Origin: Amycolatopsis sp. FBCC-B4732 | Lineage (GTDB): Bacteria > Actinomycetota > Actinomycetes > Mycobacteriales > Pseudonocardiaceae | NCBI RefSeq assembly: GCF_023008405.1 | Contig: NZ_CP095376.1 | Span: forward strand, 7,978,501 to 8,042,500 | Direction of reading: 5' to 3' | DNA length: 64,000 bases | In this document: piece by piece, positions 6,764-16,200 of the stretch | Layout of the letters: each line of letters begins with the position of its first letter | Position numbering within the stretch: position 1 is the first letter of the stretch | Program-made: the position numbers and the translations under genes | Notes under the pieces: generated by a model | Database searches by the model: none | What the model was told of the DNA's origin: nothing | What the model saw: the letters and a program-made list of their open reading frames with translations, nothing else

Positions 6764-9022
6764 ATGACCACCGCCGAGGAACTGCTCGGCAGGCTCGCGG
6801 GCCTGGACCGGGACGGGCTGGCGAAGGTGCTGGCCCACCGGCCGGACGTGCTGGCGGAGCCGTGGCCGCGGCGGCTCGACGTCGTCGCGGCGAGGCTCGC
6901 GTCACCCGAATCCGTCGACGAAGTCCTGCTCGGGTTGTCCCTGCCGCTGACCCAGGTGCTGCGCGCGGTCCAGCTGTGCGACGCGCTCAGCCAAGGGCCC
7001 GTACCGCTCGACGACGTCCGCGCGCTGCTCGGCGGTGCCGCCGTCGAGTCCTCTGTGGACGAACTCGCCGAGCGCGCGCTGCTGTGGCGCGACGGCGACC
7101 GGATCGTGCTGCTGGAAGTGCTGCAGCGGAACAGCTTCCGCGCCGAGGGACTCGGGCAGCCCGTCGCCGACCTGCTCGCGGACCTCACCACGATCCAGCG
7201 GGCGCGCCTGGCCCGCAACCTCGGGGTGCCGCCGGCGGACCTCGTCCGGTACTTCCGCGACGGCGACCGCGTCCGCGCGCTGTTCGCCACCGCACCCGAG
7301 CAGACGCGGAAAGTGTTGCGGGACATGGCCGAGGGCGTCCCGGAGGTCGACGGCATGCCGCCGCTGGGCTGGGCGCTCGACCACGGGTTCCTGTTCGGCA
7401 CCTACTACGGCGGCACCGCGATGCCGATCGAGATCTCGCTCGCCCTGCGCGGGGCGGACCACCGGCTGCCCTTCACGCCCGAGGAGCCGGAGTACGCCGT
7501 CACGCACGTCGGGACCGAGGCGGCCGAGGCCACGTCGTCGGCCGCCGCGCTGCGGCTGCTCGACCGCGTTTCGGCGGTGCTCGACCTGGCCGCCGCGGAG
7601 CCGTTGCCGCTGCTCAAGGACGGCACGATCGGGGCCCGGCTGATCAAGAAGGTCGCCAAGGACACCGGGGCGACGCCGGCGGAGATCGAGCTGGCCATCG
7701 ACCTCGCGGCGCAGGCGGGTCTGCTGCTCGCCGACGAGCCGCCGGTTCTCCGCCGCGGCCAGAAGGCACCGCCGCCCACGCTCGCGCCGGATCCCGACCT
7801 CGCCCGCCCCGCGCCGGCGCTGCTGTACCGACTGCTGCTGACGACCTGGTGGCACCCGGTGCCGCCCGAACACGGAACGGACGTCGACGCGTTCGTCCGG
7901 CGGCTGGTCGTGCGGCTGCTGGCGCGGCTCGAGCCCGGCGCGGCGCTCACCGGCGACCTGACCCGCCTGGCCGAGTGGCACGCGCCGCTGCTGCCCACCG
8001 ACGACCTCGCCGCGTCCGTCGAGGCCGCCGTCGCCGAGGGTGAACTGCTCGGCCTCCTCGCGCACGGCGCGGTCACCGCCACCGGGCGCGCGCTGCTGTC
8101 CGGCGACGGGCTCGTCGAGGTCACCGGCGAACTCGTCGCCCGCGCGCGGACGACGGCGCTGTTCGGCACCGACCTGACGGCGATCGTGCCGGGCTCACCC
8201 GACGCCCGGCTGGCCGCGCTGCTCGACCGCGTCGGCGACCGCGAAGCCCAGGGCACCGCGACGAGCTGGCGGTTCTCCCCCGCGTCCGTCCGGCGCGCGT
8301 TCGACCAGGGCGCGACGGCCGCCGAGCTGCTCGCCGACCTCGGCGCGATCGCCGCGGGCGAGCTGCCGCAACCGCTGGTGTACCTGGTCAACGACGTCGC
8401 GCGGCGGCACGGGGAAGTCCAGGTGCTCGACGTCGCGAGCGTCGTCGTCGGGGAACCCGCGATGCTGGCCGAGCTCGCCGCGCACCGCAGGCTCGCCAAG
8501 CTCGGGCTGCGGTCCCTGGCGCCGACGGTACTGACGTCCACTGTGGACGCCGCCGGCACGCTCGAAGCGTTGCGCGAAGCCGGTTACGCGCCGACCCGCC
8601 ACGCCGCCGACGGCACCATCCTGCTGCCCGCGCGCGAACAACCCGAACCGAAGGCCGTCCTCCGCGACGCCGAACCCGGGGAACTCCCGCCCGATCCCGC
8701 CGACCACGCCGAACGGCTGCTGGCGGCCCCGGCGAGCGGCCCGGTGCTGCTGCGCGGCCAGCTGGCGCGCGCCATGAGCGACCGGTACGCGGGCCGGCTC
8801 ACGCCGAAGCAGCAGCAACTCTGCTGGCAGCTCGAAGCCGGGATCCCGGTGGACGTCGTGTACCGCGCGGCCGAAGCCGAGCCCGCGCGGCTGGTGATCG
8901 CGTATCCCGAGCTCGACGGCGACGTCCTCGACGTCTGGTCGCTCGGGGAGCACGCCTACCGGCGGCTCGAGCTCGCGCGGATCGACCTGGCTCAGACCTC
9001 GACCGCGCTCAGCCGGGCGTAG
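6764..9022 (+). CDS. Helicase-associated (XPB/Ssl2 N-terminal-like) domain protein
   Basis: A 752-residue protein that opens MTTAEELLGRLAGLDRDGLAK and closes PELDGDVLDVWSLGEHAYRR. This matches the actinobacterial family typified by Mycobacterium Rv0862c, built from winged-helix segments and an XPB N-terminal-like domain. It has no Walker motifs of its own. In mycobacteria the gene sits beside the XPB-type helicase gene; here no helicase is adjacent, so any partner is encoded elsewhere. The start lies 14 bases after the excalibur gene, suggesting cotranscription. Its 3' end overlaps the convergent sortase gene by 31 bases. Confidence 0.85.
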   Translation: MTTAEELLGRLAGLDRDGLAKVLAHRPDVLAEPWPRRLDVVAARLASPESVDEVLLGLSLPLTQVLRAVQLCDALSQGPVPLDDVRALLGGAAVESSVDELAERALLWRDGDRIVLLEVLQRNSFRAEGLGQPVADLLADLTTIQRARLARNLGVPPADLVRYFRDGDRVRALFATAPEQTRKVLRDMAEGVPEVDGMPPLGWALDHGFLFGTYYGGTAMPIEISLALRGADHRLPFTPEEPEYAVTHVGTEAAEATSSAAALRLLDRVSAVLDLAAAEPLPLLKDGTIGARLIKKVAKDTGATPAEIELAIDLAAQAGLLLADEPPVLRRGQKAPPPTLAPDPDLARPAPALLYRLLLTTWWHPVPPEHGTDVDAFVRRLVVRLLARLEPGAALTGDLTRLAEWHAPLLPTDDLAASVEAAVAEGELLGLLAHGAVTATGRALLSGDGLVEVTGELVARARTTALFGTDLTAIVPGSPDARLAALLDRVGDREAQGTATSWRFSPASVRRAFDQGATAAELLADLGAIAAGELPQPLVYLVNDVARRHGEVQVLDVASVVVGEPAMLAELAAHRRLAKLGLRSLAPTVLTSTVDAAGTLEALREAGYAPTRHAADGTILLPAREQPEPKAVLRDAEPGELPPDPADHAERLLAAPASGPVLLRGQLARAMSDRYAGRLTPKQQQLCWQLEAGIPVDVVYRAAEAEPARLVIAYPELDGDVLDVWSLGEHAYRRLELARIDLAQTSTALSRA

Positions 9023-9642
9023 ACGACGACGTTGTCCAGGTAGTTGCCGCTCGCCCGGTCGAACGCGCCGCCGCAGGTGATCAGCCGCAGCTCGGGATCG
9101 GCCGTGTCGCCGTACACCTGACCGGTCGGGAATTCGGCTTTCGCGTAGCGGTCGACGCGGTAGACGGTGAAGACCGCGATCCGCCCGTCGGCGCGGCCGA
9201 CCCGGGCCTGCTCGCCGGGGCGCAATTCCTTGAGCCGGGAAAACGCGCCGGGCACGTGCTTGTAGTCGACGTGCGCGGCCAGCACCGCCGGGCCGACCTC
9301 GCCGGGCGACGGCGCCCCGGTGAACCAGCCGACCGTCGTGGCATCCGGCGGGACCTCGAGCGCGCCGTCCGCGGTGAGCCCGAGGTCCTCGAGCGCGTCC
9401 GCCCGGACGCCGATCGCCGGGATGCTCAGTGACGCCGGTTTCGCCGCCGGCAGGCCGCCGGCGGTCGCGGTCGCGGTCCCCGGGGCGCCCGAGGTGCCCG
9501 TGGCGGCCGGGACCGCGGGGCTCGGCGGTGCGATCGGGTCCGGCGTCCGCGGCGACAGGACGAGGACGAGGGCCACGGCCAGGACCACCCCGAGCGCGGC
9601 GACGACCGCCGTGACCGCGGGCCACAGGCGCGGGTACCTCAA
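8992..9642 (-). CDS. Class F-type sortase
   Basis: A 216-residue transpeptidase with an N-terminal membrane anchor (about residues 6-28), a Pro/Thr/Ala linker and a compact sortase domain. The catalytic residues are visible: His in LAAHVDYK, Cys in LITCGG and Arg in FDRASGNYLDNVVVYA. I chose TTG 9642-9640 because it overlaps the stop of the preceding gene as TTGA, giving translational coupling. No alternative start lies downstream before the membrane helix. The coupled excalibur protein is the obvious candidate substrate or partner. The gene end overlaps the convergent XPB-N-like gene by 31 bases. Confidence 0.85.
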   Translation of the reverse strand: MRYPRLWPAVTAVVAALGVVLAVALVLVLSPRTPDPIAPPSPAVPAATGTSGAPGTATATAGGLPAAKPASLSIPAIGVRADALEDLGLTADGALEVPPDATTVGWFTGAPSPGEVGPAVLAAHVDYKHVPGAFSRLKELRPGEQARVGRADGRIAVFTVYRVDRYAKAEFPTGQVYGDTADPELRLITCGGAFDRASGNYLDNVVVYARLSAVEV

Positions 9643-10133
9643 CTCGGGCGCCGGCGCAGGTAGAGCACCATGCCGCCGGACGCCGCCGCGGCGACGAGGG
9701 CGCCGCTGAGCAGCAGGAAGCCGGGGACTTCGGGATCGGGTTCGCCGCCGCCGGTGGCCACGCCGCCGACCGGCTTGACCTTGACCTGGGTGCCGGTGTG
9801 CTGCTTGGTGGTCGTCTTCGGGGCCGGCTGGGTGCGGGTCTTCGTCGCCGTGGTGGGCCGCTCGGACGTCGGCGCGGGTGCGGTGCTGCCCTGCTGCGGG
9901 CGGTGCGGCAGGGATTCGCAGGCGATGCCGTCGTTGTCGGCGTCGAGGTGGTTCGGGTCCCCCGGCGTCGCGTCCAGGACGGCTTGCGCGTCTTCCTGGT
10001 ACTGGAAATCGGGGCAGTCGACGTCGGCCGCGAGCGGCGTCGCGAGCTGCGCGGAAGCGAAGGAGACGGGGCCGAGGATGGCGAACCCGGCGACGGCGAC
10101 GGACGTCGTCAGGGCACGACGGAACAAGGACAA
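9639..10133 (-). CDS. Exported excalibur-domain protein with C-terminal membrane tail, coupled to the sortase
   Basis: A signal peptide (about residues 1-29, cut near SFASAQ) precedes an excalibur domain with VDCPDF and the calcium loop DADNDGIACE. A long Thr/Lys/Pro linker follows. The C-terminus has the form of a sorting signal: hydrophobic stretch LLLSGALVAAAASGGMVLY, then RRRPS. The usual LPxTG is not present; the sequence before the helix is DPEVPGF. Its TGA overlaps the TTG of the sortase gene. It is either an unusual sortase substrate or simply membrane-anchored. Confidence 0.85.
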   Translation of the reverse strand: MSLFRRALTTSVAVAGFAILGPVSFASAQLATPLAADVDCPDFQYQEDAQAVLDATPGDPNHLDADNDGIACESLPHRPQQGSTAPAPTSERPTTATKTRTQPAPKTTTKQHTGTQVKVKPVGGVATGGGEPDPEVPGFLLLSGALVAAAASGGMVLYLRRRPS

Positions 10134-10337
10134 CGGAAGTCCTTTCAGAGGGGAATCGGTGCGATTGCGTGGTTAGTATCGCGACGTCCGCGACACCGTT
10201 ACGGACCATTCCCGAATTTCCGGAATGGCAGCGATCCACCACTGCGCGGGATTTCCGTGATTCTTTCCCGGTTCGGCTTCGACCTGCGGGTGTTCGGACC
10301 GGAAATGCGTACCGCGCGGAATGTTACGGCTCACGCG

Positions 10338-10367
10338 GTCACACGTTTGACGTAATTCACGTGTGAC
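10338..10367. promoter_or_regulatory. Inverted repeat upstream of the response-regulator gene
   Basis: Perfect 9-bp arms GTCACACGT (10338-10346) and ACGTGTGAC (10359-10367) are separated by 12 bases. They lie about 50 bases before the regulator start at 10418, a typical operator position. The rest of the 284-bp gap 10134-10417 is divergent promoter DNA for the excalibur and regulator genes, with no coding signal seen. Confidence 0.5.
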
Positions 10368-10417
10368 GGCACCGACCGGCCGCCGCCGGGCCGTGCGCGA
10401 CCCCGTAACCTCGGGGT

Positions 10418-11044
10418 ATGCCGATCCAGGTGCTGCTCGTCGACGACCACGAACTGGTCCGCCGCGGGCTCCGCGACCTCCTCGGCGACGAGCCCGACAT
10501 CGAGGTCGTCGCCGAGGCGAGCAGCGTCGAAGAAGCGCTGGCGGTGGCGATGCACGTCGAACCGGAGGTCGCGGTGGTCGACGTCCGCCTCGGCGACGGC
10601 GACGGCATCACGCTCTGCCGCGAACTGCGGTCGAAACCGAACCCGCCGGCCTGCCTGATGTTGACGGCGTTCGACGACGAAGAAGCGATGGTCGGCGCCA
10701 TCATGGCCGGCGCGGCCGGGTACCTGTTGAAGCAGGTGCGCGGGCAGGACGTCGTGCACGCGGTGCGCGAGGTCGCGGCCGGGCGCTCGCTGCTGGACCC
10801 GCTGAGCACCGCGCGGGTGCTGGACAAGATGCGCCACCCGCCGACGGACGAGCTGGCGACGCTGACCGAGCGCGAGCGCGACGTGCTCGAGCTGATCGGC
10901 CAGGGCCTGTCCAACCGCGAGATCGCCGAGCGGCTGTTCCTCGCGGAGAAGACGGTCAAGAACTACGTCACTTCGGTGCTCGCGAAGCTCGGCATGCAGC
11001 GCCGGACCCAGGCCGCCGCCTGGATCGCGCGGCGCGAGAAGTAA
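10418..11044 (+). CDS. NarL/DevR-type response regulator
   Basis: A 208-residue two-component regulator. The receiver domain (1-120) has the acidic pair DD at 9-10 and the phospho-acceptor Asp55 in VVDVRLGDGDG. A LuxR-type helix-turn-helix lies near 145-205 (LTERERDVLELIGQGLSNRE, then LAEKTVKNYVTSVLAKL). Overall it resembles DevR/DosR regulators, which pair with GAF-domain kinases of the HisKA_3 type. Just such a kinase is encoded convergently at 11253-13226, so the two are probably cognate although not in one operon. Confidence 0.9.
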   Translation: MPIQVLLVDDHELVRRGLRDLLGDEPDIEVVAEASSVEEALAVAMHVEPEVAVVDVRLGDGDGITLCRELRSKPNPPACLMLTAFDDEEAMVGAIMAGAAGYLLKQVRGQDVVHAVREVAAGRSLLDPLSTARVLDKMRHPPTDELATLTERERDVLELIGQGLSNREIAERLFLAEKTVKNYVTSVLAKLGMQRRTQAAAWIARREK

Positions 11045-11252
11045 CCCCTCGCGACCGGCGCGTCCGCAATCCGCCGTTCGCTGCGTGCTTTTTACGGACC
11101 GGTCACGGTCCGCCATGCCGTCCTGGCCATTTGCCGCACAAGATTCACTCGAACGTGAGTCGAATGTGTGTTCGATCAAGCGGTACGATCATTTCGAGGG
11201 CGTGGAAGGGAGGCTGGATGACCCGAGAAGGTTGAGTCCGCAGGAGAACCGG
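11045..11252. other. Gap between convergent regulator and kinase genes
   Basis: These 208 bases separate the two stop codons. An imperfect hairpin lies near 11143-11165 (ATTCACTC against GAGTcGAAT with one bulged base). A 6-bp inverted repeat CGGACC/GGTCCG follows a short T run near 11090-11112. Neither is a canonical terminator with a T tract, and I see no gene here. Confidence 0.3.
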
Positions 11253-13226
11253 TCAGTCAAGTGGGAGGTCGAACGCGACGAGTGTGCCGAGACTGGGTGA
11301 GGAGTTCAGGAAGAACTTCCCGCCCGCGGCGTCCGCGCGTTCGGCGAGATGACGCAGACCACGGGTGGCGACGCCCTGGGGAACACCGGAACCGTTGTCC
11401 CGGACGCGGAGTTTGACACCGTCGGAGTCCCTGGCCAGCGTCACGCGGGTTTCGCTCGCGCCGGAGTGTCTGACCACATTGGACAGTGCTTCGCGCAGAG
11501 CGGCCCGGATGTGGTCGGCGTGTTCCGCGGGGATGTCGGCGAATTCGCCGGACAGCTCCAGTGTCGGCGGGTAGCCGAGCAGTTCGCCGGCGATACGGAC
11601 CTCGCCGCGCGCCGACTCGGCGAGGTCGGTGGGCGTGCCGGTGTCGTGGCGAGGCTCCGGCGACCGCAGCGCGCGCACGGTGCCGCGGATCTCCTCGATG
11701 GTCTGGTCGAGCTGGTCGATCGCGTCGGAGAGCCGAGCCCCATCGGCTTGGGCGAACCGCTTGCGCATGTTGCGCCGGACCCGGTCCAGTTGCATGCCGG
11801 CGCCGTAGAGCCGTTGGACGATGACGTCGTGGAGCTCGCGGGCAATGCGCTCCCGCTCCTCGTACAGCGCGACCCGATGCCGCGCGTTGGCCCCCTCGGC
11901 GAGCGCGAGCACAACCCCGGCCTGCGCGGCGAAGGCGACGAGCATCTCGACGGTCCCCGCGGAGAAGGGCTCCCTGCCCCGCCTCCGGTAGACGGTCAGC
12001 GCCCCGAGCACCCGCCCCCCGGACCCGAACGGCGCCGCCGCGAACGGCCCATAGCCGTGCAGTTCGGCGGGAACGTAGGGCGCGGTCCGCGGATCGACGG
12101 TGAAGTCATCGCTCGCCACGGGTTCTCCCCCGCGAGCGACGTGCCCGGCAGCGGAATCGGCGGGCAGGGCGAGGCCCCGCAGCGACTCCCCGTTCGACAC
12201 GCCGGCACCTGAGCCGGCGGGATCGCCCGCGGCCGGGCCGGCGGTGCGATCGGCGCCTGGGCTGGCGGTGTCGCCCGCGGTGCGGTCGGCGCCTGGGTTG
12301 GCGGGGTCACCCGCGCTCGCGCCGGCGGGCGCGCTGGCGGGGCCGCTTGCGGCCAGACCGGCGGCGCGGGGGCTGGCGGTGTCGCCCGCGCTCGGGCCGA
12401 CGGGCCTGCTTGCGACCGGACCGGCGGTGCGATCGGCACCTGGGCCGGCGGGGTCACCCGCGCTCGCGCCGGCGGGCGCGCCGGCGGGGCCGCTTGCGGC
12501 CAGACCGGCGGCGCGGGGGCTGGCGGTGTCGCCCGCGCTCGGGCCGACGGGCCTGCTTGCGACCGGACCGGCGGTGCGATCGGCACCTGGGCCGGCGGGG
12601 TCACCCGCGCTCGCGCCGGCGGGCGCGCCGGCGGGGCCGCTTGCGGCCAGACCGGCGGTGCGATCGGCACCTGGGCCCGCGGCGTCACCCGCGCTCGGAC
12701 CGGCGAGGCCGCTTGCGGCCGGACCAGCGGTGCGATCGGCACCTGGGCTGGCGGCGTCACCCGCGCTCGGACCGGCGAGCGCGCTGGCGGGGCCGCTTGC
12801 GGCCGGACCAGCGGTGCGATCGACCCCTGGGCCTGCGGCGTCACCCACGCTCGGACCGGCGAGCGCACTGGTGGAGCCGCTAGCGACCGGACCAGCGGTG
12901 CGATCGACCCCTTGGCCCGCGGTCGGCTCGCCGGGCGCGGCACCGGGCTCGGCCGTGCGCGCACCGAACCCCAGGCCGGCTGCGGACCCGACGTGGCCGC
13001 CCGCGGCCGGGTGGGGGCTGGCGTAGTGGGCGGCCTCGACCACCACGCGGCCGTCGTCGGCGCTCACCATTGCCAAGCCCAAGTCGGCGTCGGCTAGCTC
13101 GGCTGCTCGGGCTACGACCGTGTCGAGCACCGCGCCCGGGTCGTCGCCGGAAAGGGCGGTGCTCGTGATCTCGGTGGCGGCGGACAGTGCCCGCGCGGCA
13201 AGCGTCGGATCCATGAGTGCCGTCAT
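11253..13226 (-). CDS. GAF-domain histidine kinase (HisKA_3 type) with a large repeat insertion in its GAF domain
   Basis: A 657-residue soluble kinase. The GAF domain begins near residue 30 (DLGLAMVSADDGRVVVEAAH at 48-67) and resumes near 348 (LRGLALPADSAAGHV through VLGALTVYRRRG). About 270 residues of Ala/Gly/Pro/Asp repeats separate the two halves. The phospho-acceptor is His466 in ERIARELHDVIVQRLYGAG. The ATPase has Asn583 in REALSNVVRHSGA and DNGSGVP at 610-616. The ATG at 13226 is 26 bases after the cydDC stop, so the kinase ends the cyd operon. That suggests a role in oxygen or redox sensing. The convergent regulator at 10418 is the likely partner. Confidence 0.85.
   Translation of the reverse strand: MTALMDPTLAARALSAATEITSTALSGDDPGAVLDTVVARAAELADADLGLAMVSADDGRVVVEAAHYASPHPAAGGHVGSAAGLGFGARTAEPGAAPGEPTAGQGVDRTAGPVASGSTSALAGPSVGDAAGPGVDRTAGPAASGPASALAGPSAGDAASPGADRTAGPAASGLAGPSAGDAAGPGADRTAGLAASGPAGAPAGASAGDPAGPGADRTAGPVASRPVGPSAGDTASPRAAGLAASGPAGAPAGASAGDPAGPGADRTAGPVASRPVGPSAGDTASPRAAGLAASGPASAPAGASAGDPANPGADRTAGDTASPGADRTAGPAAGDPAGSGAGVSNGESLRGLALPADSAAGHVARGGEPVASDDFTVDPRTAPYVPAELHGYGPFAAAPFGSGGRVLGALTVYRRRGREPFSAGTVEMLVAFAAQAGVVLALAEGANARHRVALYEERERIARELHDVIVQRLYGAGMQLDRVRRNMRKRFAQADGARLSDAIDQLDQTIEEIRGTVRALRSPEPRHDTGTPTDLAESARGEVRIAGELLGYPPTLELSGEFADIPAEHADHIRAALREALSNVVRHSGASETRVTLARDSDGVKLRVRDNGSGVPQGVATRGLRHLAERADAAGGKFFLNSSPSLGTLVAFDLPLD
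12195..12911. repeat. In-frame tandem repeats inside the histidine kinase GAF domain
   Basis: Ten degenerate units, most carrying the core GADRTAG or GVDRTAG with linkers such as SAGDPAGPGADRT, fill residues about 106-345 of the kinase. At DNA level, 12349-12495 and 12496-12642 are identical 147-bp copies (49 codons). Further towards 12900 the spacing becomes 72, 84 and 84 bp (24 or 28 codons). All spacings are multiples of three, so length changes keep the kinase in frame. Such arrays can change copy number by slippage or recombination. Confidence 0.9.
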
Positions 13227-13252
13227 TATCGCGCGGCGCAGTGGCGGTGCGA

Positions 13253-16200
13253 TCACGGCACCGGTACCCGGGTCACCACGCGGCCGTCGCGGACCTCGAG
13301 GACCACGTCCGCGCCGGCGGCCTCGTCGGCTCGGTGGGTCACGTGCAGCACCGTGCGGCCGGCCAGGGCTTCGCGCAGGTGGGTGCGCACCGCCTGGGCC
13401 GTCGGTTCGTCGAGGTGCGCGGTCGGTTCGTCCAGCAGGACGAGCCCCGCCGTCGGTGCGCCGAGGAGCGCTCGGGCCAGTGCGACTCGCTGGGCTTGGC
13501 CGCCGGACAGGCCGGTGCCGCCGCTGCCGAGGAGTGTGGCCGGGTCGACGTCGTCGAGGGCGGCCTCGTGGAGCGCTTGCCGGAGCTCCTCCTCGGTTGC
13601 CGTGGGGCGGGCGAGGCGGAGGTTCTCGGCGACCGTCGTGGCCGCGAGCATCGGCTCCTGCGGTGCCCACGCGACGACGTCCGGAACGCTGACCACACCG
13701 TCGCGCGGGGTGAGGAACCCCAGCAGGGCGGCGACGAGCGTCGACTTGCCCGCGCCGCTCGGGCCGACCACCGCGGCGTACGTGCCCGGCGCGAGGGTGA
13801 CGTCCACGTCGTGGAGCACGACCGGGCCGTCCGGCCAGCCGAGGTCCGCTCCCTTCAGCTCGACACCGGTCCCGGGGTGCGTGGGCCGGGCAGCCGCGGG
13901 CGGCGCGTCGGCCAGACGGTGGCGGGCGCGCTGCAGCGTGTCCCAGTGCTGCGCCACCGGCGGCAGCAGCGCGAGGACCTCCGCCAGCGCGAGCGGCACC
14001 AGCGCGAGCAGGGGCGCCAGGACCGGGTCGAGCTGCCCGGCCGAGACCGCCGAAGCGGCGAACGCCGTGCTGAGGACCGCGGCCGTTCCGCACGCCAGCG
14101 TCACCAGCGCTTCCGCCGCGCCCGCGCCGAACGCTTGACGGCGGGCTTGCGCGGCCAGGCGGGTGTCGGCGTCCGCCAGCGCGCCGCGGTGGGCGCGGGC
14201 CGTGCCGAAAGCGAGGAGTTCGGCCGCCGCTTCGAACAGGACCAGGACTCGCGAGGCCACGTCCCGGCGGCCCGTCGCCAGCGCCGACGTCGCCCGGCGT
14301 TCGGTGCGCAGCGCGACCCACGGCGCGCACAGGCCGAGGGCCACCGCCGCCGCGAGGGTCAGGCCGGCCGCGGGGAGGACCCACGTCTGGACGGCGATCG
14401 CGCCGGCCGCGACCAGTGCCACCACCAGCGGCGGCGAGACCACCCGGGGCAGCAGGTCGCGCACGGTGTCGACGTCGGCGACCAGGCGGCGTTGCCCTTC
14501 GCCCGCCCGCAGGCCGCGCGCGGGGCCGAGGCGGACCAGGGAATTCCACAACCGCACGCGCAGCCGGCCGGCGATGCGGAACGCGGCGTCGTGGGTGACC
14601 AGACGCTCGACGTAGCGCAGCCCGGCGCGGCCCAGCCCGAACGCGCGGACGCCGACGACCGCGACCGTCAGGGTCAGGATCGGCGGCTGCTGCGACGCCT
14701 TCGCGATGAGCCAGCCCGACGTCGCGGTCAGCGCCACCCCGGCCAGTAGCGCCACCGCACCCAACGCCGCTCCCCCGAAAAGCCGGCCGTCGAGGAGCGC
14801 GCGCCAGCCCAGGGACTCGTTCGAAGTATCCTTTGTGGACGGTTCAGGAATAGCAAAAACCTCGGGCGCGAGGGAAACCGCCGCCGTGCGCTCGTGGGCC
14901 GCGATGACGGCCGCGGCGCCGTTGTCGACCGCGCGCTGGACGGCGTCGAGGACCAGGCGCGCGGTGGCCTCGTCGAGGTGGGCCGTCGGCTCGTCGAGCA
15001 GGAGCAGCCAGGCACCGCGCTCGACCCGGACCAGCGCGCGGGCGACGGCGACGCGCTGGCGCTGGCCGAGCGACAGCTTCGCGACCGGACGGTCCGCGAG
15101 CCCGGTCAGGCCGAGTTCGTCGAGCAGGGCGGCCGAGCCGACCTCCTCGCGGACCGTGCCGCCGGTGAAGACCGGCGACTGCGGCACCCACGCGACCTGC
15201 TCGCGCCACCGCTCGAGGTCGGCGTCGGCGAGGTCGACCGGCCCGACCGTGATGGCGCCGTCGTGCGCCGGGACGAAACCGAGGAGGGCCGAGAGCGTCG
15301 TCGACTTGCCGCCGCCGCTCGGGGCGCGGAGCCAGACCGTTTCACCGGGGCGGACCGAGAACGTCTCGCCGTCGGGGGCGAACCCGTCGCGCCGGGCCAC
15401 GCGCAGCGAAGACACCCGCAGCTCGCCGCGGGCGGGGATCGCGGTGCCGGCCGCGGGGGCCGGCGTGGCCAGCAGGTCGGCGACGCGCCGGACCGCTTCG
15501 ACGCCGTCCTCGCTGGCGTGGAACGCGGCGCCGACCGCGCGCAGCGGCTGGTAGCACTCCGGCGCGAGGACCAGCACGCCGAGCCCGATGGCCAGCGGCA
15601 GGTGACCGCCGGCCAGCCGGACGCCGATGACCACCGCGACCAGCGCCACCGACAGCGTCGCGGCGAGCTCGAGGACGAACGCCGAGGAGAAGGCGACCTT
15701 CAACGTCTTGAGCGTCGCGCGGCGGTGGCGTTCCGACAGCCGCCGGACCGTCTCGCCCTGCGCGGCCGCGCGGCGGAACGCGGTCAGCACCGGCAGCACG
15801 CGCACGAGCTCGAGCAGCAGCCCGGACATCCGGTGCGTGGCGTCGGTCGCGCCGGCGACGCGCCCGGCCGTGTACTTGCCGACGAGGATCGCGAACATCG
15901 GGAGCAGCGGGACGGTCAGGGCGATGATCACGCCGGACGGCCAGTCGGCGAACAGGATCGCCGCGCCGGCGCCGAGCGGGACGACGGCCGCCGTCACGAG
16001 GGCGGGCAGGTATTCGCGGAAGTACGCGTCGAGCGCGTCGAGGCCGCGGGTGGTCAGCGCGGTCAGCTCGCCGTGGCCGCGCCGGGCGATCCACTCGGGG
16101 CCGAGGCGCAGCGCGTGGTCGACGGCCCGGGCGCGCAGCTCGCGTTGGGACGTCGCGGCCGCGCGGGCCGAAACCGTGCGCACCGCCCAGCCGGTCAGCG

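Noticed and set aside
11085..11112. T run and inverted repeat as a terminator for the response-regulator gene
   Set aside because: The T run precedes the stem rather than following it, and on the other strand the stem is followed by A residues.
12195..12911. Regularly spaced repeats considered as a CRISPR array
   Set aside because: The units are contiguous or degenerate coding repeats with periods of 72, 84 and 147 bp. There are no unique spacers and no cas genes.
12100..13026. Long plus-strand frame of Ala/Pro/Leu-rich repeats opposite the kinase
   Set aside because: It is the antisense of the in-frame repeat array. The minus-strand frame continues into clear GAF, H-box and ATPase sequence, so the plus-strand reading is a shadow.
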